Below are positions 1 to 9,677 of a stretch of 46,939 nt of DNA, in pieces; within the stretch, counting starts at the first letter, position 1; each line of letters begins with the position of its first letter. A model generated the notes under the pieces. It ran no database searches and was not told the DNA's origin. It was given only the letters and a program-made list of their open reading frames with translations. The stretch comes from Actinomycetota bacterium. GTDB lineage: Bacteria > Actinomycetota > Actinomycetes > Nanopelagicales > Nanopelagicaceae. The stretch spans positions 1 to 46,939 of the forward strand of contig CANLHI010000006.1 of assembly GCA_947490845.1 (NCBI GenBank), read 5' to 3'. Both the position numbers and the translations under genes were made by a program.

Positions 1-112
1 GCAGTTGTACTGACGATTATTTTTTGCACAGGTTATTGGTTAACGAGATCATCCTGGCTTCCTCGGCCCGCTTCCCCTGCCTCAACAACCAAAGTCGAGA
101 CCGTTCACCCCC
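1..112 (-). ncRNA. ssrA: tmRNA (SsrA), 5' part, cut by window start
   Basis: Read on the minus strand from about 112, the sequence opens GGGGGTGAACGG, then CTCGACTT, TTGAGGCAGGGGAAGCGGGCC and the rest of a tmRNA 5' domain; it matches the actinobacterial tmRNA start I know from mycobacteria almost word for word. tmRNA rescues stalled ribosomes together with SmpB, encoded just upstream. AATAACC followed by GCA resembles the mycobacterial region before the resume codon, giving a probable tag start AKNNRQYNC, unfinished at the window edge. A possible promoter is TATAGT at 140..135 with TTCCGT at 164..159 (18-base spacing). The 5' end is probably set by RNase P. The tag frame is an inference. Confidence 0.88.
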
Positions 113-216
113 ATGGGTGTGGAAAGCAAATTCCACTATATAGTTGTATTCCTATTGTACGGAACACAGATGACAAGTGAGAAATTCCCTTTTAAGTAAG
201 AGGATTTAAGCGTGAG

Positions 217-696
217 TTACTGGTCTTTTCCGGTGCGGCGACGAGATACTTCGCGATCGATCTCTCGATTTGATTGACGTTCAATTAAATCAGCACGCTT
301 GTCGTGGGCTTTCTTGCCACGTGCAACTGCAATTTCAATCTTTGCTTTGCCATCTTTAAAGTAAAGCTGCAGCGGAATTAAAGTGATTCCACCTTCTTTA
401 ACTTTCAGGTGCAACTTCTTTAACTCTTGTAAATGCACAAGTAACTTACGTTTGCGACGCGGTTCGTGATTTGTCCAAGTACCTTGCGTGTATTCCGGGA
501 TATGCACGCCGGCTAACCAGAGTTCGCCATTTTCAACCGTTGCATATCCATCAATTAAAGATGCGCGCCCTGCGCGAAGTGATTTCACTTCAGTCCCGTT
601 TAAGACAATGCCGCACTCGTAAACATCCTCGATTGAGTAATCATGGCGCGCTTTTTTATTCTGCGCGATGAGTTTACGGCCGACCTCTTTCACCAC
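217..696 (-). CDS. smpB: SsrA-binding protein SmpB
   Basis: 159 residues, the usual SmpB length. SmpB binds the tRNA-like part of tmRNA and carries it to stalled ribosomes. Diagnostic stretches are all present: [11 protein letters not shown] near the N-terminus, [13 protein letters not shown], the [18 protein letters not shown] segment and a basic C-terminal tail ([21 protein letters not shown]) that enters the mRNA channel. The start is GTG GTG at 696..691; either could be used. It follows ftsX by 12 bases on the same strand and directly precedes ssrA, so ftsE-ftsX-smpB-ssrA forms one cluster, a common actinobacterial order. Confidence 0.97.
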   Translation of the reverse strand: MVKEVGRKLIAQNKKARHDYSIEDVYECGIVLNGTEVKSLRAGRASLIDGYATVENGELWLAGVHIPEYTQGTWTNHEPRRKRKLLVHLQELKKLHLKVKEGGITLIPLQLYFKDGKAKIEIAVARGKKAHDKRADLIERQSNREIDREVSRRRTGKDQ

Positions 697-708
697 GGCA
701 GTGCCCGA

Positions 709-1611
709 TCAGACCTTGAGATATCGGCGCAGGGTAATAACGGAAGCAACTGTGGAAACGCCTAAACCTGCAAGCAATAACCAAGCCGATGCGACCCAGA
801 CTTCATTCCATCCAAAGAAATTAGTAAAGGTAAGAAGCGGTGCTACCTTTGAATCAACGACGCTCTTTAGACCAGCCAGTAGCCCAGTTGCAAATACCCA
901 ACCAATTAGCGCGGAGAAAATGCCTTCGAGCAAGAATGGCAATTGAATTGACCATGACGATGCGCCAACTAACTTCATAACGCCAGTTTCGCGGCGACGG
1001 TTAAAGGCTGCAATACGTAAGGTGTTTGAGATCAAGAGACCAGCGGTTAACACTGAGAAGAGTCCGACCAACAAAGCGCCATTACGAAGCACGTTAAGTA
1101 GTTTGAAGAACTTCTCCAAAATACTGCGTTGATCTTGAACTACGTCCACACCAGGGCGACCCGAGAATGCGCTGACAACAACTGCATATTGGGTTGGGTC
1201 CTTTAATTTCACACGGAATGATTCAGGCAACTGATCTGCAGTTACATTTTGTGCAATCGCTGAATCCTTAAATCGTTCTTGGAATCGCGCATATGCCTCT
1301 GACTGAGATTCATAAAACACACTTTGGACAACTGGCAGCGCTTCTATATCGCTCTTGATCGACAAACGCTGCTCTGGTGAAACAATTCCACCAACGCAGC
1401 TTGGTGATTCAGATAAAGAACCACAGAGATAGACCGAAACCTCGATCTTGTCATACCAATAATCTTTCATCGCATTTACTTGAGCATTAGAAAGCAAGCC
1501 AATTCCGAGCAGCGAAAGTGAGATCGCGGTTGTAACAATGACGGCAAAGGTCATTGTTAGGTTACGACGAAGCCCAATTCGAACTTCACTGAGCAAAAAT
1601 CCTGCGCGCAT
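709..1611 (-). CDS. ftsX: Cell division ABC transporter permease FtsX
   Basis: 300 residues. FtsX is the membrane partner of the FtsE ATPase and transmits ATP hydrolysis to peptidoglycan hydrolases outside the membrane. Four membrane segments are visible at about 17-40, 175-198, 225-248 and 270-292. The large loop after the first holds two cysteines (LCGSLSESPSCVGG) and is the extracellular domain that contacts the hydrolase or its activator. The motif RRRETGVMKLVGAS before the third segment is the cytoplasmic coupling region typical of FtsX. It starts 9 bases after the ftsE stop and is surely co-transcribed with it. Confidence 0.96.
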   Translation of the reverse strand: MRAGFLLSEVRIGLRRNLTMTFAVIVTTAISLSLLGIGLLSNAQVNAMKDYWYDKIEVSVYLCGSLSESPSCVGGIVSPEQRLSIKSDIEALPVVQSVFYESQSEAYARFQERFKDSAIAQNVTADQLPESFRVKLKDPTQYAVVVSAFSGRPGVDVVQDQRSILEKFFKLLNVLRNGALLVGLFSVLTAGLLISNTLRIAAFNRRRETGVMKLVGASSWSIQLPFLLEGIFSALIGWVFATGLLAGLKSVVDSKVAPLLTFTNFFGWNEVWVASAWLLLAGLGVSTVASVITLRRYLKV

Positions 1612-1620
1612 GTATTTACC

Positions 1621-2310
1621 CTATCCCGTGTATCCATAGACGCCGCGGACCTGATCGCGAATCACATGGCCGCTGTCTAGTTCGATCACGCGCTTGCGCA
1701 TCTGATCAACGATTCCGGCATCGTGAGTTGCCATCAAAACAGTGGTGCCTTCGCGGTTTATGCGATCGAGCAATTTCATGATGCCAACAGATGTCGCCGG
1801 GTCAAGGTTTCCAGTTGGCTCATCCGCGATGATGATCGCAGGGCGGCTTACATATGCGCGAGCAATTGCCACGCGTTGCTGTTCTCCGCCCGAGATTTCA
1901 TTTGGCATGCGATCGCCTTTATCTTCCAAACCAACCAATTCGAGAACTTCAGGAACTTCGCGTGCGATCTCTTTCTTGGAATAACCAAGTACGTGCAAAG
2001 TAAATGCCACGTTCTCACTAATAGTTTTATTCTGCAGCAAACGGAAATCCTGAAAAACAGTTCCAACTTGGCGGCGAAGTTCTGGAACTTTGTGATTAGC
2101 TAACTTACCTAAATCTTTTCCGGCCACATGAATGATTCCGTTAGTTGGTCGCTCTTCACGCAAGATCAGACGCAAGAAAGTTGATTTACCAGAACCAGAA
2201 AGTCCCACAAGGAATACGAATTCACCTTTAACAATTTCCAAGCTAACTGTTTCCAGGGCTGGACGATCTTGGCCGTTATATAACTTCGTCACATTCTCAA
2301 AGCGAATCAC
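1621..2310 (-). CDS. ftsE: Cell division ATP-binding protein FtsE
   Basis: 229 residues, standard FtsE size. It is the ATPase of the FtsEX complex at the septum. Walker [10 protein letters not shown] lies at 36-44, the Q-loop (QDFR) at 87-90, the ABC signature SGGEQQR at 140-146 and Walker B IIIADEPT around 159-166, followed by the switch histidine in MATHD. The start is GTG at 2310..2308, preceded by AAGGAG with 5-base spacing; this is one of the few clear Shine-Dalgarno sites in the window. The 195-base gap to prfB contains AT-rich stretches that could hold the operon promoter, but I cannot pick one with confidence. Confidence 0.97.
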   Translation of the reverse strand: MIRFENVTKLYNGQDRPALETVSLEIVKGEFVFLVGLSGSGKSTFLRLILREERPTNGIIHVAGKDLGKLANHKVPELRRQVGTVFQDFRLLQNKTISENVAFTLHVLGYSKKEIAREVPEVLELVGLEDKGDRMPNEISGGEQQRVAIARAYVSRPAIIIADEPTGNLDPATSVGIMKLLDRINREGTTVLMATHDAGIVDQMRKRVIELDSGHVIRDQVRGVYGYTG

Positions 2311-2505
2311 ACGAACTCCTTCGTTCTTCTTTGGCGTCTCGATCGGATACGAGGGGTAAGAGCGCCGTACTGAGACCTAGTTTAGGTATAGATCGGCCAA
2401 ATGCGCCTGATATCGGTGGGAATTGCGCAGAATCTGCCGAAAATCCACAGAATTATTAAGCGTAGATCAGGCTTAATGTGAAAATAATTACTCTAAATAA
2501 AATAA

Positions 2506-3609
2506 CTATGAAGCGCTAGAACGACGCCAGCGAATTCCCGCTTCGATGAAATCATCAATTTCACCATTTAACACTGCAGATGTATTTCCTGTTTCATGGT
2601 TATTACGTAGATCTTTAACCATTTGATACGGAGCTAAAACATATGAACGCATCTGGTTTCCCCAAGAGCCAGAATTATCGCCCTTTAACGCATTGATCTT
2701 GGCTTGTTCTTCTTGGCGACGACGTTCTAACAACTTAGATTGCAGAACTGCCATTGCAGTTGCCTTGTTTTGAATCTGAGAACGCTCGTTCTGACATGAA
2801 ACAACAATCCCAGTTGGAATGTGTGTCAGGCGCACGGCAGAGTCAGTTGTGTTAACACCTTGTCCCCCAGGACCCGATGAGCGATAAACATCGACGCGAA
2901 TTTCCTTCTCATCAATTTCGATGTGATCACTTTGCTCAACAACCGGCACAACTTCCACGCCAGCAAAAGATGTGTGGCGACGAGATTGCGAATCAAAAGG
3001 TGAGATGCGAACTAAACGATGAGTTCCTTGTTCCACCGATAATGTGCCATAGGCGTAAGGTGCGCCGACCCGGAATGTTGTCGATTTAATTCCTGCTTCT
3101 TCGGCGTATGAAGTTTCCAGTACATCTACTTTAAATTCGTGACGTTCGCAATAACGCAAGTACATGCGCATCAACATTTCTGCCCAGTCAGCAGCTTCAA
3201 CGCCGCCAGCTTCTGAGCGGATGGTTATCAAAGCATCACGATCGTCATATTCACCATTAAGCAAAGTTGTAACTTCTAATTCACTAATTGCCTTTACAAC
3301 TGAATCAAGTTCGCCTTCGGCATCTTTTAAAGCAGAACCATCTGGTTCAGAACCTGCTAATTCAAATAGAATTGGTAACTCTTCAACACGGCGGCGCAAG
3401 CCTGTCAATCGCGCAATCGTGCTCTGCACCCGAGATAACTTGCTCGTAGTTTTCTGCGCGGCTTCCGGGTCATCCCACAAATTCGGAACACCGGCAGCAG
3501 CCTCAAGTTCAACTGCTTCAGCCTCTAACTTTGGAAGATCCAGGACCTTTTCAATCGAAAGCAGAGTTGCTCCAATTGCAGCAATCTCGAGATCGTATTC
3601 GCGGGCCAT
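2506..3609 (-). CDS. prfB: Peptide chain release factor 2
   Basis: Starting at ATG 3609 the product has 367 residues. RF2 reads UGA and UAA stop codons. The codon-recognition tripeptide SPF is at about 203-205 ([11 protein letters not shown]) and the peptidyl-hydrolysis motif GGQ at about 248-250 ([10 protein letters not shown]), so this is RF2 and not RF1. The reading frame is continuous from the start, without the programmed +1 frameshift found in many other bacteria. An upstream in-frame start at 3642 would add 11 hydrophobic residues; I reject it because TATCCT ends 7 bases before ATG 3609, a leaderless promoter arrangement, and because related actinobacterial RF2 proteins begin near this point. 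Confidence 0.96.
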   Translation of the reverse strand: MAREYDLEIAAIGATLLSIEKVLDLPKLEAEAVELEAAAGVPNLWDDPEAAQKTTSKLSRVQSTIARLTGLRRRVEELPILFELAGSEPDGSALKDAEGELDSVVKAISELEVTTLLNGEYDDRDALITIRSEAGGVEAADWAEMLMRMYLRYCERHEFKVDVLETSYAEEAGIKSTTFRVGAPYAYGTLSVEQGTHRLVRISPFDSQSRRHTSFAGVEVVPVVEQSDHIEIDEKEIRVDVYRSSGPGGQGVNTTDSAVRLTHIPTGIVVSCQNERSQIQNKATAMAVLQSKLLERRRQEEQAKINALKGDNSGSWGNQMRSYVLAPYQMVKDLRNNHETGNTSAVLNGEIDDFIEAGIRWRRSSAS

Positions 3610-3648
3610 GAGGGTAAGGATATAGGCAATACTGAGTAACATTAAATT
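3610..3648. promoter_or_regulatory. Divergent leaderless promoters of prfB and the 3649 gene
   Basis: On the minus strand TATCCT (3622..3617) ends 7 bases before the prfB ATG. On the plus strand TAACAT (3637-3642) ends 6 bases before the ATG at 3649. Neither gene has a Shine-Dalgarno sequence. With about 6-7 bases between a -10 element and the start point, both transcripts would begin at or next to the start codon. The two -10 boxes are 14 bp apart. No good -35 hexamer is visible for either. Confidence 0.55.
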
Positions 3649-4620
3649 ATGAAGTTAAAAATGCAAGCAGGCCTTGTCCTTGTTTTTATCGCATCTCTTC
3701 TAAGTGCGCCAGCGCAAACGTCGTTGGCTTCAACGGTAATTTCGAAAGTACAGACCCAGCGTGCGCTTAATTCAATAAAGTCTGAAATCCAGAAAATTAA
3801 GCAACAAATAATTGATTTAGAAAATGATAAAGAAACCGAAATAGCAAATTCTCTTAAAAATGCACAGGTAGAAACTAGAGAGATTCAAAGTACATACGAT
3901 GCGAAGATGAAGTTGGCTACAGAAAAGAAAAAGAATACTCAATCTAGACTTGCAGAATTGAGTTCATTCAGGGTTACAGTTGACAATATTTCTGCGTGTG
4001 GTCCCAATTTCCAAAGTCGTTGTGAGAAAAACCAAGTAATTAGCGTTCCCCCAACCGCTTCTGTTGATGTTAGCTTCTTAATAAAGTTGGGCGGTTTCGT
4101 TCCTCTTGATGAAACTGCGTACAAAAATACACTAATTTTAATCCAAGAAATAGATGCGGAAATATTAAAACTGGACTCTTACTTGCCAGGCGATAAAATC
4201 GCAATCGAGGATCGATATAAAAAAACAGTCTCAGTTATTTACAATAATTATGATGAACTCACTAGTGAAAAAGAGGCATCTCTTGCACTGATGATTAGAT
4301 CTCAAATCGCTACAACCAGGGCACTTAAATCTGGTGGAAATTATCTTGATGCATTCAGCAATGCCATTCTATTTGAAATCAATTTACAGAACATAACTGA
4401 GGTGGCAGATACCTCATTTCTGAATATAGATTCTCTTCTGGATTTAACTGTGGTCCAAAATGCAGTCAAACTTTCTGAACAAGGTGAATCAATTAAGTCT
4501 AAATACTCCGCAGCAAAGGCAAAAAGTTATAACAAGACTTTTGGTAAAATTTTTATAGACTCTTACTACGCTGATATCGTCGCCAAAACTTCAAACATAT
4601 TCAAAAAGTTTACAAAGTAG
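3649..4620 (+). CDS. Secreted coiled-coil protein of unknown function
   Basis: 323 residues; I do not recognise a family. The N-terminus is a clear signal peptide: basic MKLKMQ, a hydrophobic core to about residue 20, then a small-residue region ending near LAS (about 28). Residues about 36-100 are rich in K, E, Q and N with heptad-like spacing (coiled coil). Two cysteines 8 residues apart ([13 protein letters not shown]) could form a disulfide outside the cell. No catalytic motif or membrane anchor is visible. The gene is more AT-rich than its neighbours and uses AGA, ATA and AAA codons often, so it may have been acquired or be fast-evolving. It is divergent from prfB and 16 bases ahead of the next gene. 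Confidence 0.8.
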   Translation: MKLKMQAGLVLVFIASLLSAPAQTSLASTVISKVQTQRALNSIKSEIQKIKQQIIDLENDKETEIANSLKNAQVETREIQSTYDAKMKLATEKKKNTQSRLAELSSFRVTVDNISACGPNFQSRCEKNQVISVPPTASVDVSFLIKLGGFVPLDETAYKNTLILIQEIDAEILKLDSYLPGDKIAIEDRYKKTVSVIYNNYDELTSEKEASLALMIRSQIATTRALKSGGNYLDAFSNAILFEINLQNITEVADTSFLNIDSLLDLTVVQNAVKLSEQGESIKSKYSAAKAKSYNKTFGKIFIDSYYADIVAKTSNIFKKFTK

Positions 4621-4636
4621 TGATTGGATTTCACTT

Positions 4637-5017
4637 ATGAGCACCGATTCTGCCAAGCAAGCGCGCAAGCGTTCTATCGTGACAACCCTTCTCTATATAG
4701 AAGGTGTGATTGTGCTTGCCCTAGGAATGTGGGTTGCGGTCATGGGATTTACTCATGAAGATCGCGAGATACCACCTTTGATGGGCGTGCTCGGCTTTGC
4801 CGTTATCGGTGGACTGGGCCTTATTGCATGTGGCCGTGCATTTGCGCAGAAAAAGAATTGGGGACGTGCGCCTGCGGTATTGGCTAACTTAATTGTGCTC
4901 GGCGTTGTTAAGTATCAATTCGAGGGCGGCTTCTTAATCGGTGCGATTCCGCTCTTCTTGCTTGCGATTCCCGTACTTTATTTTGCAGTAACAATAATTC
5001 CTGAAGAGCGCAGTTAA
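4637..5017 (+). CDS. Small four-helix membrane protein, unknown function
   Basis: 126 residues. After a basic N-terminus (SAKQARKRSIV) there are about four hydrophobic segments: LYIEGVIVLALGMWVAVMGF, VLGFAVIGGLGLIACGRAF, PAVLANLIVLGVVKYQFE and FLIGAIPLFLLAIPVLYFAVT. The positive N-terminus suggests it stays in the cytoplasm. No catalytic motif is visible. Proteins of this shape are common in actinobacteria and usually annotated as hypothetical. It follows the secreted coiled-coil gene by 16 bases and converges on the SDR gene with a 15-base gap. I see no convincing ribosome-binding site. Confidence 0.8.
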   Translation: MSTDSAKQARKRSIVTTLLYIEGVIVLALGMWVAVMGFTHEDREIPPLMGVLGFAVIGGLGLIACGRAFAQKKNWGRAPAVLANLIVLGVVKYQFEGGFLIGAIPLFLLAIPVLYFAVTIIPEERS

Positions 5018-5032
5018 TTCATTTAAATCTAA

Positions 5033-5788
5033 TTAAAAGGGAACTACTTTATGGTCTTCCCAAAGTAACCCAGTAACGTTTTCTGATCCGCGTTCTTCAA
5101 TATCAGCGGTTGCTAACCAAATTGCAGTCTCGGCACCTTCTTCAGCACTACGTGGCGCATCAGCGCCACCCATATCTGTGCGCGAATGATTGGGACACAT
5201 TGCATCAACATAGAATCCGCGAGCGCCCATTCCTGTTTCATGTGCCAAGTTGCGAACGAGTGCGTTCACGCCCGCTTTGCTAATTCGATATGGCGCAAGA
5301 CCGCCGGCATTTCCTGGACCAGACATGCGACCTAAACATGCGGAGTAAATAATTACGCGACCATTTCGCGCCTCCGCCATCGCGGGTGCAATGGTGTTAA
5401 CGAGAGTAAATACAGAATTTAAATTAATCGCCATCACGCGATTCCATTCAGCATCTGTGGTCCGCAAAGTCTTCGACATTTTTTCACTCATCACGCCATG
5501 TGCTAAGACAAGTACTTGTGCAACGGGTAGTGAGGCATTTATCTCCTCTGCCACTTTGCGGGCTTGACTCTGATCTTCTAAATCCGCAGCATGTGTAGTT
5601 ATGGAAAGCATTGGATTGCCTTGCGAGAACTCGTCTAGCAAACTCTGACGTGCGCCATTTAATCGATCGGCATCTTTGGCAATTAGCGCTAAATCAAAAC
5701 CGCGCGCAGCTAATCCACGAGCTGTTTCAAAGCCCAAGCCGCGGCTGCCTCCGGAGATAATCGCAAGTGGGCGAGCTGCAGAATTCAT
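5033..5788 (-). CDS. Short-chain dehydrogenase/reductase (SDR)
   Basis: 251 residues, classical SDR length. The N-terminal Rossmann motif IISGGSRGLGFE (TGxxxGxG class) binds NAD(P)H. The NxxG-like position reads LAHGVMS. The catalytic Ser should lie in VIIYSACLGRMSG, and the YxxxK pair is seen in PYRISKAGVNALVRN. C-terminal residues MCPNHSRTDMGG fit the substrate-loop region, and residues after EEGAETAIWLA resemble SDRs of the carbonyl reductase type. The substrate cannot be read from sequence. The gene stands alone between convergent 4637-5017 and divergent kgd, with a 169-base gap to kgd. Confidence 0.9.
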   Translation of the reverse strand: MNSAARPLAIISGGSRGLGFETARGLAARGFDLALIAKDADRLNGARQSLLDEFSQGNPMLSITTHAADLEDQSQARKVAEEINASLPVAQVLVLAHGVMSEKMSKTLRTTDAEWNRVMAINLNSVFTLVNTIAPAMAEARNGRVIIYSACLGRMSGPGNAGGLAPYRISKAGVNALVRNLAHETGMGARGFYVDAMCPNHSRTDMGGADAPRSAEEGAETAIWLATADIEERGSENVTGLLWEDHKVVPF

Positions 5789-5957
5789 AGCCGAACTCTG
5801 CCAATCTTGGCCGCCGCTGTCGCGCTGAGAATGGGATTGTGGTCAATATCGCCCCTCGGGTTGGCGAGAGAGGATTTATTCATAACACGCTCAGCCGATA
5901 GTCTTAGCCACGCATTAAACGTTTATTTCCGCGTTAATCGTGAAGAAGGGGTTGCCA

Positions 5958-8900
5958 GTGTCGGCAGATTTCGGAGCCAATGATTGGCTCGTCGAAGAAA
6001 TGTACGATCGCTACCAAGCCGATCCAACTTCCGTCGAACCTTCATGGATTGAATTCTTTAAAACTTATAAACCTGGCGCAACAAATTCCGCACCAGTAGC
6101 GAATGCACCAAAAGCAGGAACACCACCTATTCCTAAAGCAACACAACATGTTTCTAAACCAGCACCATCAACGCAACCAACTCCTGCAGCAGTTCTTGCA
6201 ACACCGACGCCGGTAGTTGCAACACCAGCACCTGTTGCTCCGGTTGTCGTTGCCCCCACTGCAGCTGCACCGATTGCCAAACCTGCACCGGCACAAGCGC
6301 CAATTAAACCTGCTCCAGTTTTGATTACACCGAGCGCTGCAACGATGGAGCCACTTCGCGGAGTTGCCGGTCGAGTTGTTGCATCAATGGAAGCATCACT
6401 TTCTGTTCCAACCGCGACAAGTGTGCGCGCGATTCCTGCCAAGTTAATGATCGATAACCGCACAGTTATTACAAATCATTTAAAGCGCACACGTGGCGGA
6501 AAACTTTCTTTCACCCACATCCTTGCTTATGCAATGATCAAGGCACTTCGTTCGATGCCAGAGATGAATGTTTTCTATGGTGAGCTCGATGGCAAGCCAG
6601 CACTTGGTCGCCCAGAACATATCAACTTAGGTATCGCAATCGATTTGCCAAAGCCAGATGGCACACGTCAATTATTAGTTCCATCAATTAAAGGTTGCGA
6701 AGAGCTAGATTTCGGGCAGTTCTGGGTTGCATATGAAGAGATCGTAAAGAAAGCGCGCAGCGGCACTTTAACTGTTGAAGATTATGCGGGCACAACTGTT
6801 TCACTAACTAATCCGGGAACAATTGGCACAGTCCACTCGGTTCCGCGTTTGGTGCAGGGCCAAGGTTTGATCGTTGGCGTTGGTGCAATGGATTACCCGG
6901 CCGAATTCCAGGGTGTAAGTGAAGAAACTTTGGCGCGCATGGCTATTAGCAAGGGGGTCACACTTAATAGTACTTACGATCACCGCGTTATTCAAGGTGC
7001 GCAATCTGGTGATTTCTTGCGCCGAATCCATGAAATTCTGCTTGGTGCAGAAAACTTCTATGACGAAATTTTTGCAGCGCTACGTATTCCATACGAGCCA
7101 ATTCGTTGGGCATCTGACTTTGAATTCTCTAGAGATGAAGAGATCAACAAAACGGCACGCGTCCAACAACTAATTCAGGCCTATCGCACATACGGCCACT
7201 TGATGGCAGATACGGATCCGTTGGAGTATGTGCAGCGCTCACATCCTGATCTAGATGTTGTAACTCACGGACTTACTTTGTGGGATCTAGATCGTGAGTT
7301 TGCTACCGGTGGTTTTGGTGGAGAGAAGTTTATGAAACTTCGCAAAATTCTGGGAATCCTTCGAGACTCATATTGCCGCTCTGTAGCAGTTGAATATATG
7401 TATATTTCAAATCCTGAAGAACGTAAGTGGATTCAAGAACACGTAGAAGTTGGTTTTACTAAGCCCGCTCGCGAAGAACAGTTACATGTTCTGCAAAAGC
7501 TAAGCGATGCTGAAGCCTTCGAAACATTCTTGCAGACTAAGTTCGTCGGACAGAAGCGTTTCTCACTTGAAGGTGGCGAATCTGTAATTCCAATTCTTGA
7601 TGCAGTCATTTCAGCTGCTGCAGAGAAAAATATGGATGAAGTGTGTATTGGTATGCCCCACCGTGGTCGCTTAAATGTGCTCGCCAATATTGCAGGCAAG
7701 TCATATGGCCAGATTTTCCAAGAGTTCCAGGGGCATTACAAAGAAAATGAAGTCCACGGTTCTGGCGATGTGAAGTATCACCTTGGTACCGAAGGGGTGT
7801 TCACCACTGACTCTGGCGCACAAACCAAGATTTATTTAGCGGCCAACCCATCTCACCTTGAAGCAGTTAACCCAGTGCTCGAAGGAATTGTCCGCGCTAA
7901 GCAAGATAGTCTAAATGTGAAAAATCTTTTCTCGGTATTACCAATTCTTATGCATGGAGATGCCTCTTTCGCTGGGCAAGGAATTAACTTTGAAACCATG
8001 CAGCTTTCGCAACTGCGTGGCTATCGCACAGGTGGAACAATCCACATCATTGTAAATAACCAAGTTGGTTTCACAACCGCCCCTCATGCATCACGTTCTT
8101 CTCGCTATTCAACTGATGTTGCCAAGGCGATTGAGGCTCCGGTTTTCCATGTCAACGGTGATGACCCAGAAGCTTGTGTTCGCGTTGCTCGATTAGCTTT
8201 TGAATACCGTCAGCAATTTAATAAAGATGTAGTTGTTGACATGGTTTGTTACCGCCGCCGCGGACATAACGAAGGCGATGAGCCAAGTTTTACTCAACCA
8301 CTTATGTATAAGTTAATTGATGCCAAGCGTTCAACACGTACTTTATATACCGAATCCCTCATTGGCCGTGGAGATATCACACCAGATGAAGCCGAAAAGT
8401 TGGCACGTGATTACCAAGTGCAGCTAGAACAAGTTTATGCATCAGTTGCCAATTACGAAGAAGAGCACGATCCAAATTTCCAACCTCCAATTGTTCCTAA
8501 CGCCGAAGACGTTCCAACATTTATCTCCGAGACTTTAATTCGCGAGATTGCAGCAACACAAATTGCTGTTCCTGAAGACTTCCACGTTCATCCCAAGTTG
8601 TTGCCACAATTGCAAAAGCGCGCGGAATCAATTAACGATGCCACAATTGACTGGTCAACAGGTGAAATGCTCGCCTTTGGCTCACTTCTTAAAGAAGGTC
8701 GTCCAATTCGTTTGGCAGGCCAAGATTCTCGTCGCGGAACTTTCAGTAATCGCCATGCAGTAATCGTTGATAAAGAAAATGGTTCCGAATGGACTCCGTT
8801 ATCTTCACTAATTGCAGATAAGAACCAATTCTTTGTAATTGATTCACTTCTATCTGAATATGCGGCGATGGGATTTGAGTACGGCTATTCCGTTGCTCGT

Positions 8901-9674
8901 CCAGAAGCGCTGGTTCTTTGGGAAGGGCAGTTTGGTGACTTTGCCAATGGTGCCCAGACAGTAGTTGATGAATTTATTTCTTCAGCGCTACAAAAGTGGG
9001 GCGAGCGTTCATCAATAGTTCTGCTCTTGCCACACGGTTATGAAGGCCAAGGTCCAGATCACTCATCAGCGCGCATCGAACGTTTCTTATCTCTTGCGGC
9101 AGAGAAGAACATGACGATCGCGCAACCATCAACACCTGCCTCTTACTTCCACTTACTTCGCTTTCACGCCGCAAATCCAAAGCGTCGTCCGATGATCGTA
9201 TTTACTCCAAAATCAATGTTACGTCTGCGCGCTGCCGCATCAGCAATTAGCGATTTCACTTCTGGCACATTCTTGCCGGTAATCGGAGATGCCAGCGTTA
9301 ATAACGCATCACGTGTGATCTTCTGTTCCGGCAAGATTTATCATGACCTCGTTGCTGAGCGCGCTAAGTTAAATGACAACAGCACCGCCATTATGCGAGT
9401 CGAACGTTTATATCCATTCCCTGTTGCACAAATGGAAGTTGAAGCGAAGAAACATCCAAACGCTAATTTGCTCTGGGTTCAAGATGAACCTGCCAACCAA
9501 GGTCCATGGCCACACGTAGCCTTAAGCACAACTGAAATAATTGGTGGCACCGCTGTCGATTCTCGCGTACTTCGCCGAATTTCTCGTCGCGCATCCGCAT
9601 CCCCTGCAACCGGTAACCACCATTTGCACGAGGAAGAGGCAAAAGCCTTGATGTATGAGGCTTTTACTCGTTAA
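5958..9674 (+). CDS. kgd: Multifunctional 2-oxoglutarate decarboxylase/dehydrogenase E1-E2 fusion
   Basis: About 1238 residues. Kgd/OdhA enzymes combine a thiamine-dependent 2-oxoglutarate decarboxylase/E1 with an E2-type succinyltransferase domain, and feed succinyl groups into the TCA cycle. Order seen: N-terminal ANDWLVEEMYDRYQADP helix, a Pro/Ala-rich linker (about 40-125), the acyltransferase core with active-site TYDHRVIQG (His about 342), then the E1 domain with PHRGRLNVLAN, HGDASFAGQGI and NNQVGFTT. No lipoyl domain is present, as usual for this fusion. The longer frame begins at GTG 5940, but AAGAAGGGG at 5943-5951 lies 6 bases before GTG 5958, and MSADFGANDW matches family N-termini, so 5958 is preferred. 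Confidence 0.95.
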   Translation: MSADFGANDWLVEEMYDRYQADPTSVEPSWIEFFKTYKPGATNSAPVANAPKAGTPPIPKATQHVSKPAPSTQPTPAAVLATPTPVVATPAPVAPVVVAPTAAAPIAKPAPAQAPIKPAPVLITPSAATMEPLRGVAGRVVASMEASLSVPTATSVRAIPAKLMIDNRTVITNHLKRTRGGKLSFTHILAYAMIKALRSMPEMNVFYGELDGKPALGRPEHINLGIAIDLPKPDGTRQLLVPSIKGCEELDFGQFWVAYEEIVKKARSGTLTVEDYAGTTVSLTNPGTIGTVHSVPRLVQGQGLIVGVGAMDYPAEFQGVSEETLARMAISKGVTLNSTYDHRVIQGAQSGDFLRRIHEILLGAENFYDEIFAALRIPYEPIRWASDFEFSRDEEINKTARVQQLIQAYRTYGHLMADTDPLEYVQRSHPDLDVVTHGLTLWDLDREFATGGFGGEKFMKLRKILGILRDSYCRSVAVEYMYISNPEERKWIQEHVEVGFTKPAREEQLHVLQKLSDAEAFETFLQTKFVGQKRFSLEGGESVIPILDAVISAAAEKNMDEVCIGMPHRGRLNVLANIAGKSYGQIFQEFQGHYKENEVHGSGDVKYHLGTEGVFTTDSGAQTKIYLAANPSHLEAVNPVLEGIVRAKQDSLNVKNLFSVLPILMHGDASFAGQGINFETMQLSQLRGYRTGGTIHIIVNNQVGFTTAPHASRSSRYSTDVAKAIEAPVFHVNGDDPEACVRVARLAFEYRQQFNKDVVVDMVCYRRRGHNEGDEPSFTQPLMYKLIDAKRSTRTLYTESLIGRGDITPDEAEKLARDYQVQLEQVYASVANYEEEHDPNFQPPIVPNAEDVPTFISETLIREIAATQIAVPEDFHVHPKLLPQLQKRAESINDATIDWSTGEMLAFGSLLKEGRPIRLAGQDSRRGTFSNRHAVIVDKENGSEWTPLSSLIADKNQFFVIDSLLSEYAAMGFEYGYSVARPEALVLWEGQFGDFANGAQTVVDEFISSALQKWGERSSIVLLLPHGYEGQGPDHSSARIERFLSLAAEKNMTIAQPSTPASYFHLLRFHAANPKRRPMIVFTPKSMLRLRAAASAISDFTSGTFLPVIGDASVNNASRVIFCSGKIYHDLVAERAKLNDNSTAIMRVERLYPFPVAQMEVEAKKHPNANLLWVQDEPANQGPWPHVALSTTEIIGGTAVDSRVLRRISRRASASPATGNHHLHEEEAKALMYEAFTR

Positions 9675-9677
9675 GAA

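Noticed and set aside
2403-2475. GCCTGAT and ATCAGGC inverted repeat between ftsE and prfB
   Set aside because: Seven-base arms about 55 bases apart in AT-rich sequence; likely chance.
6065-6463. 132-codon minus-strand ORF opposite the kgd linker
   Set aside because: It is the antisense shadow of the repetitive Pro/Ala coding region; the Ala/Gly/Thr-rich product has no start signal.
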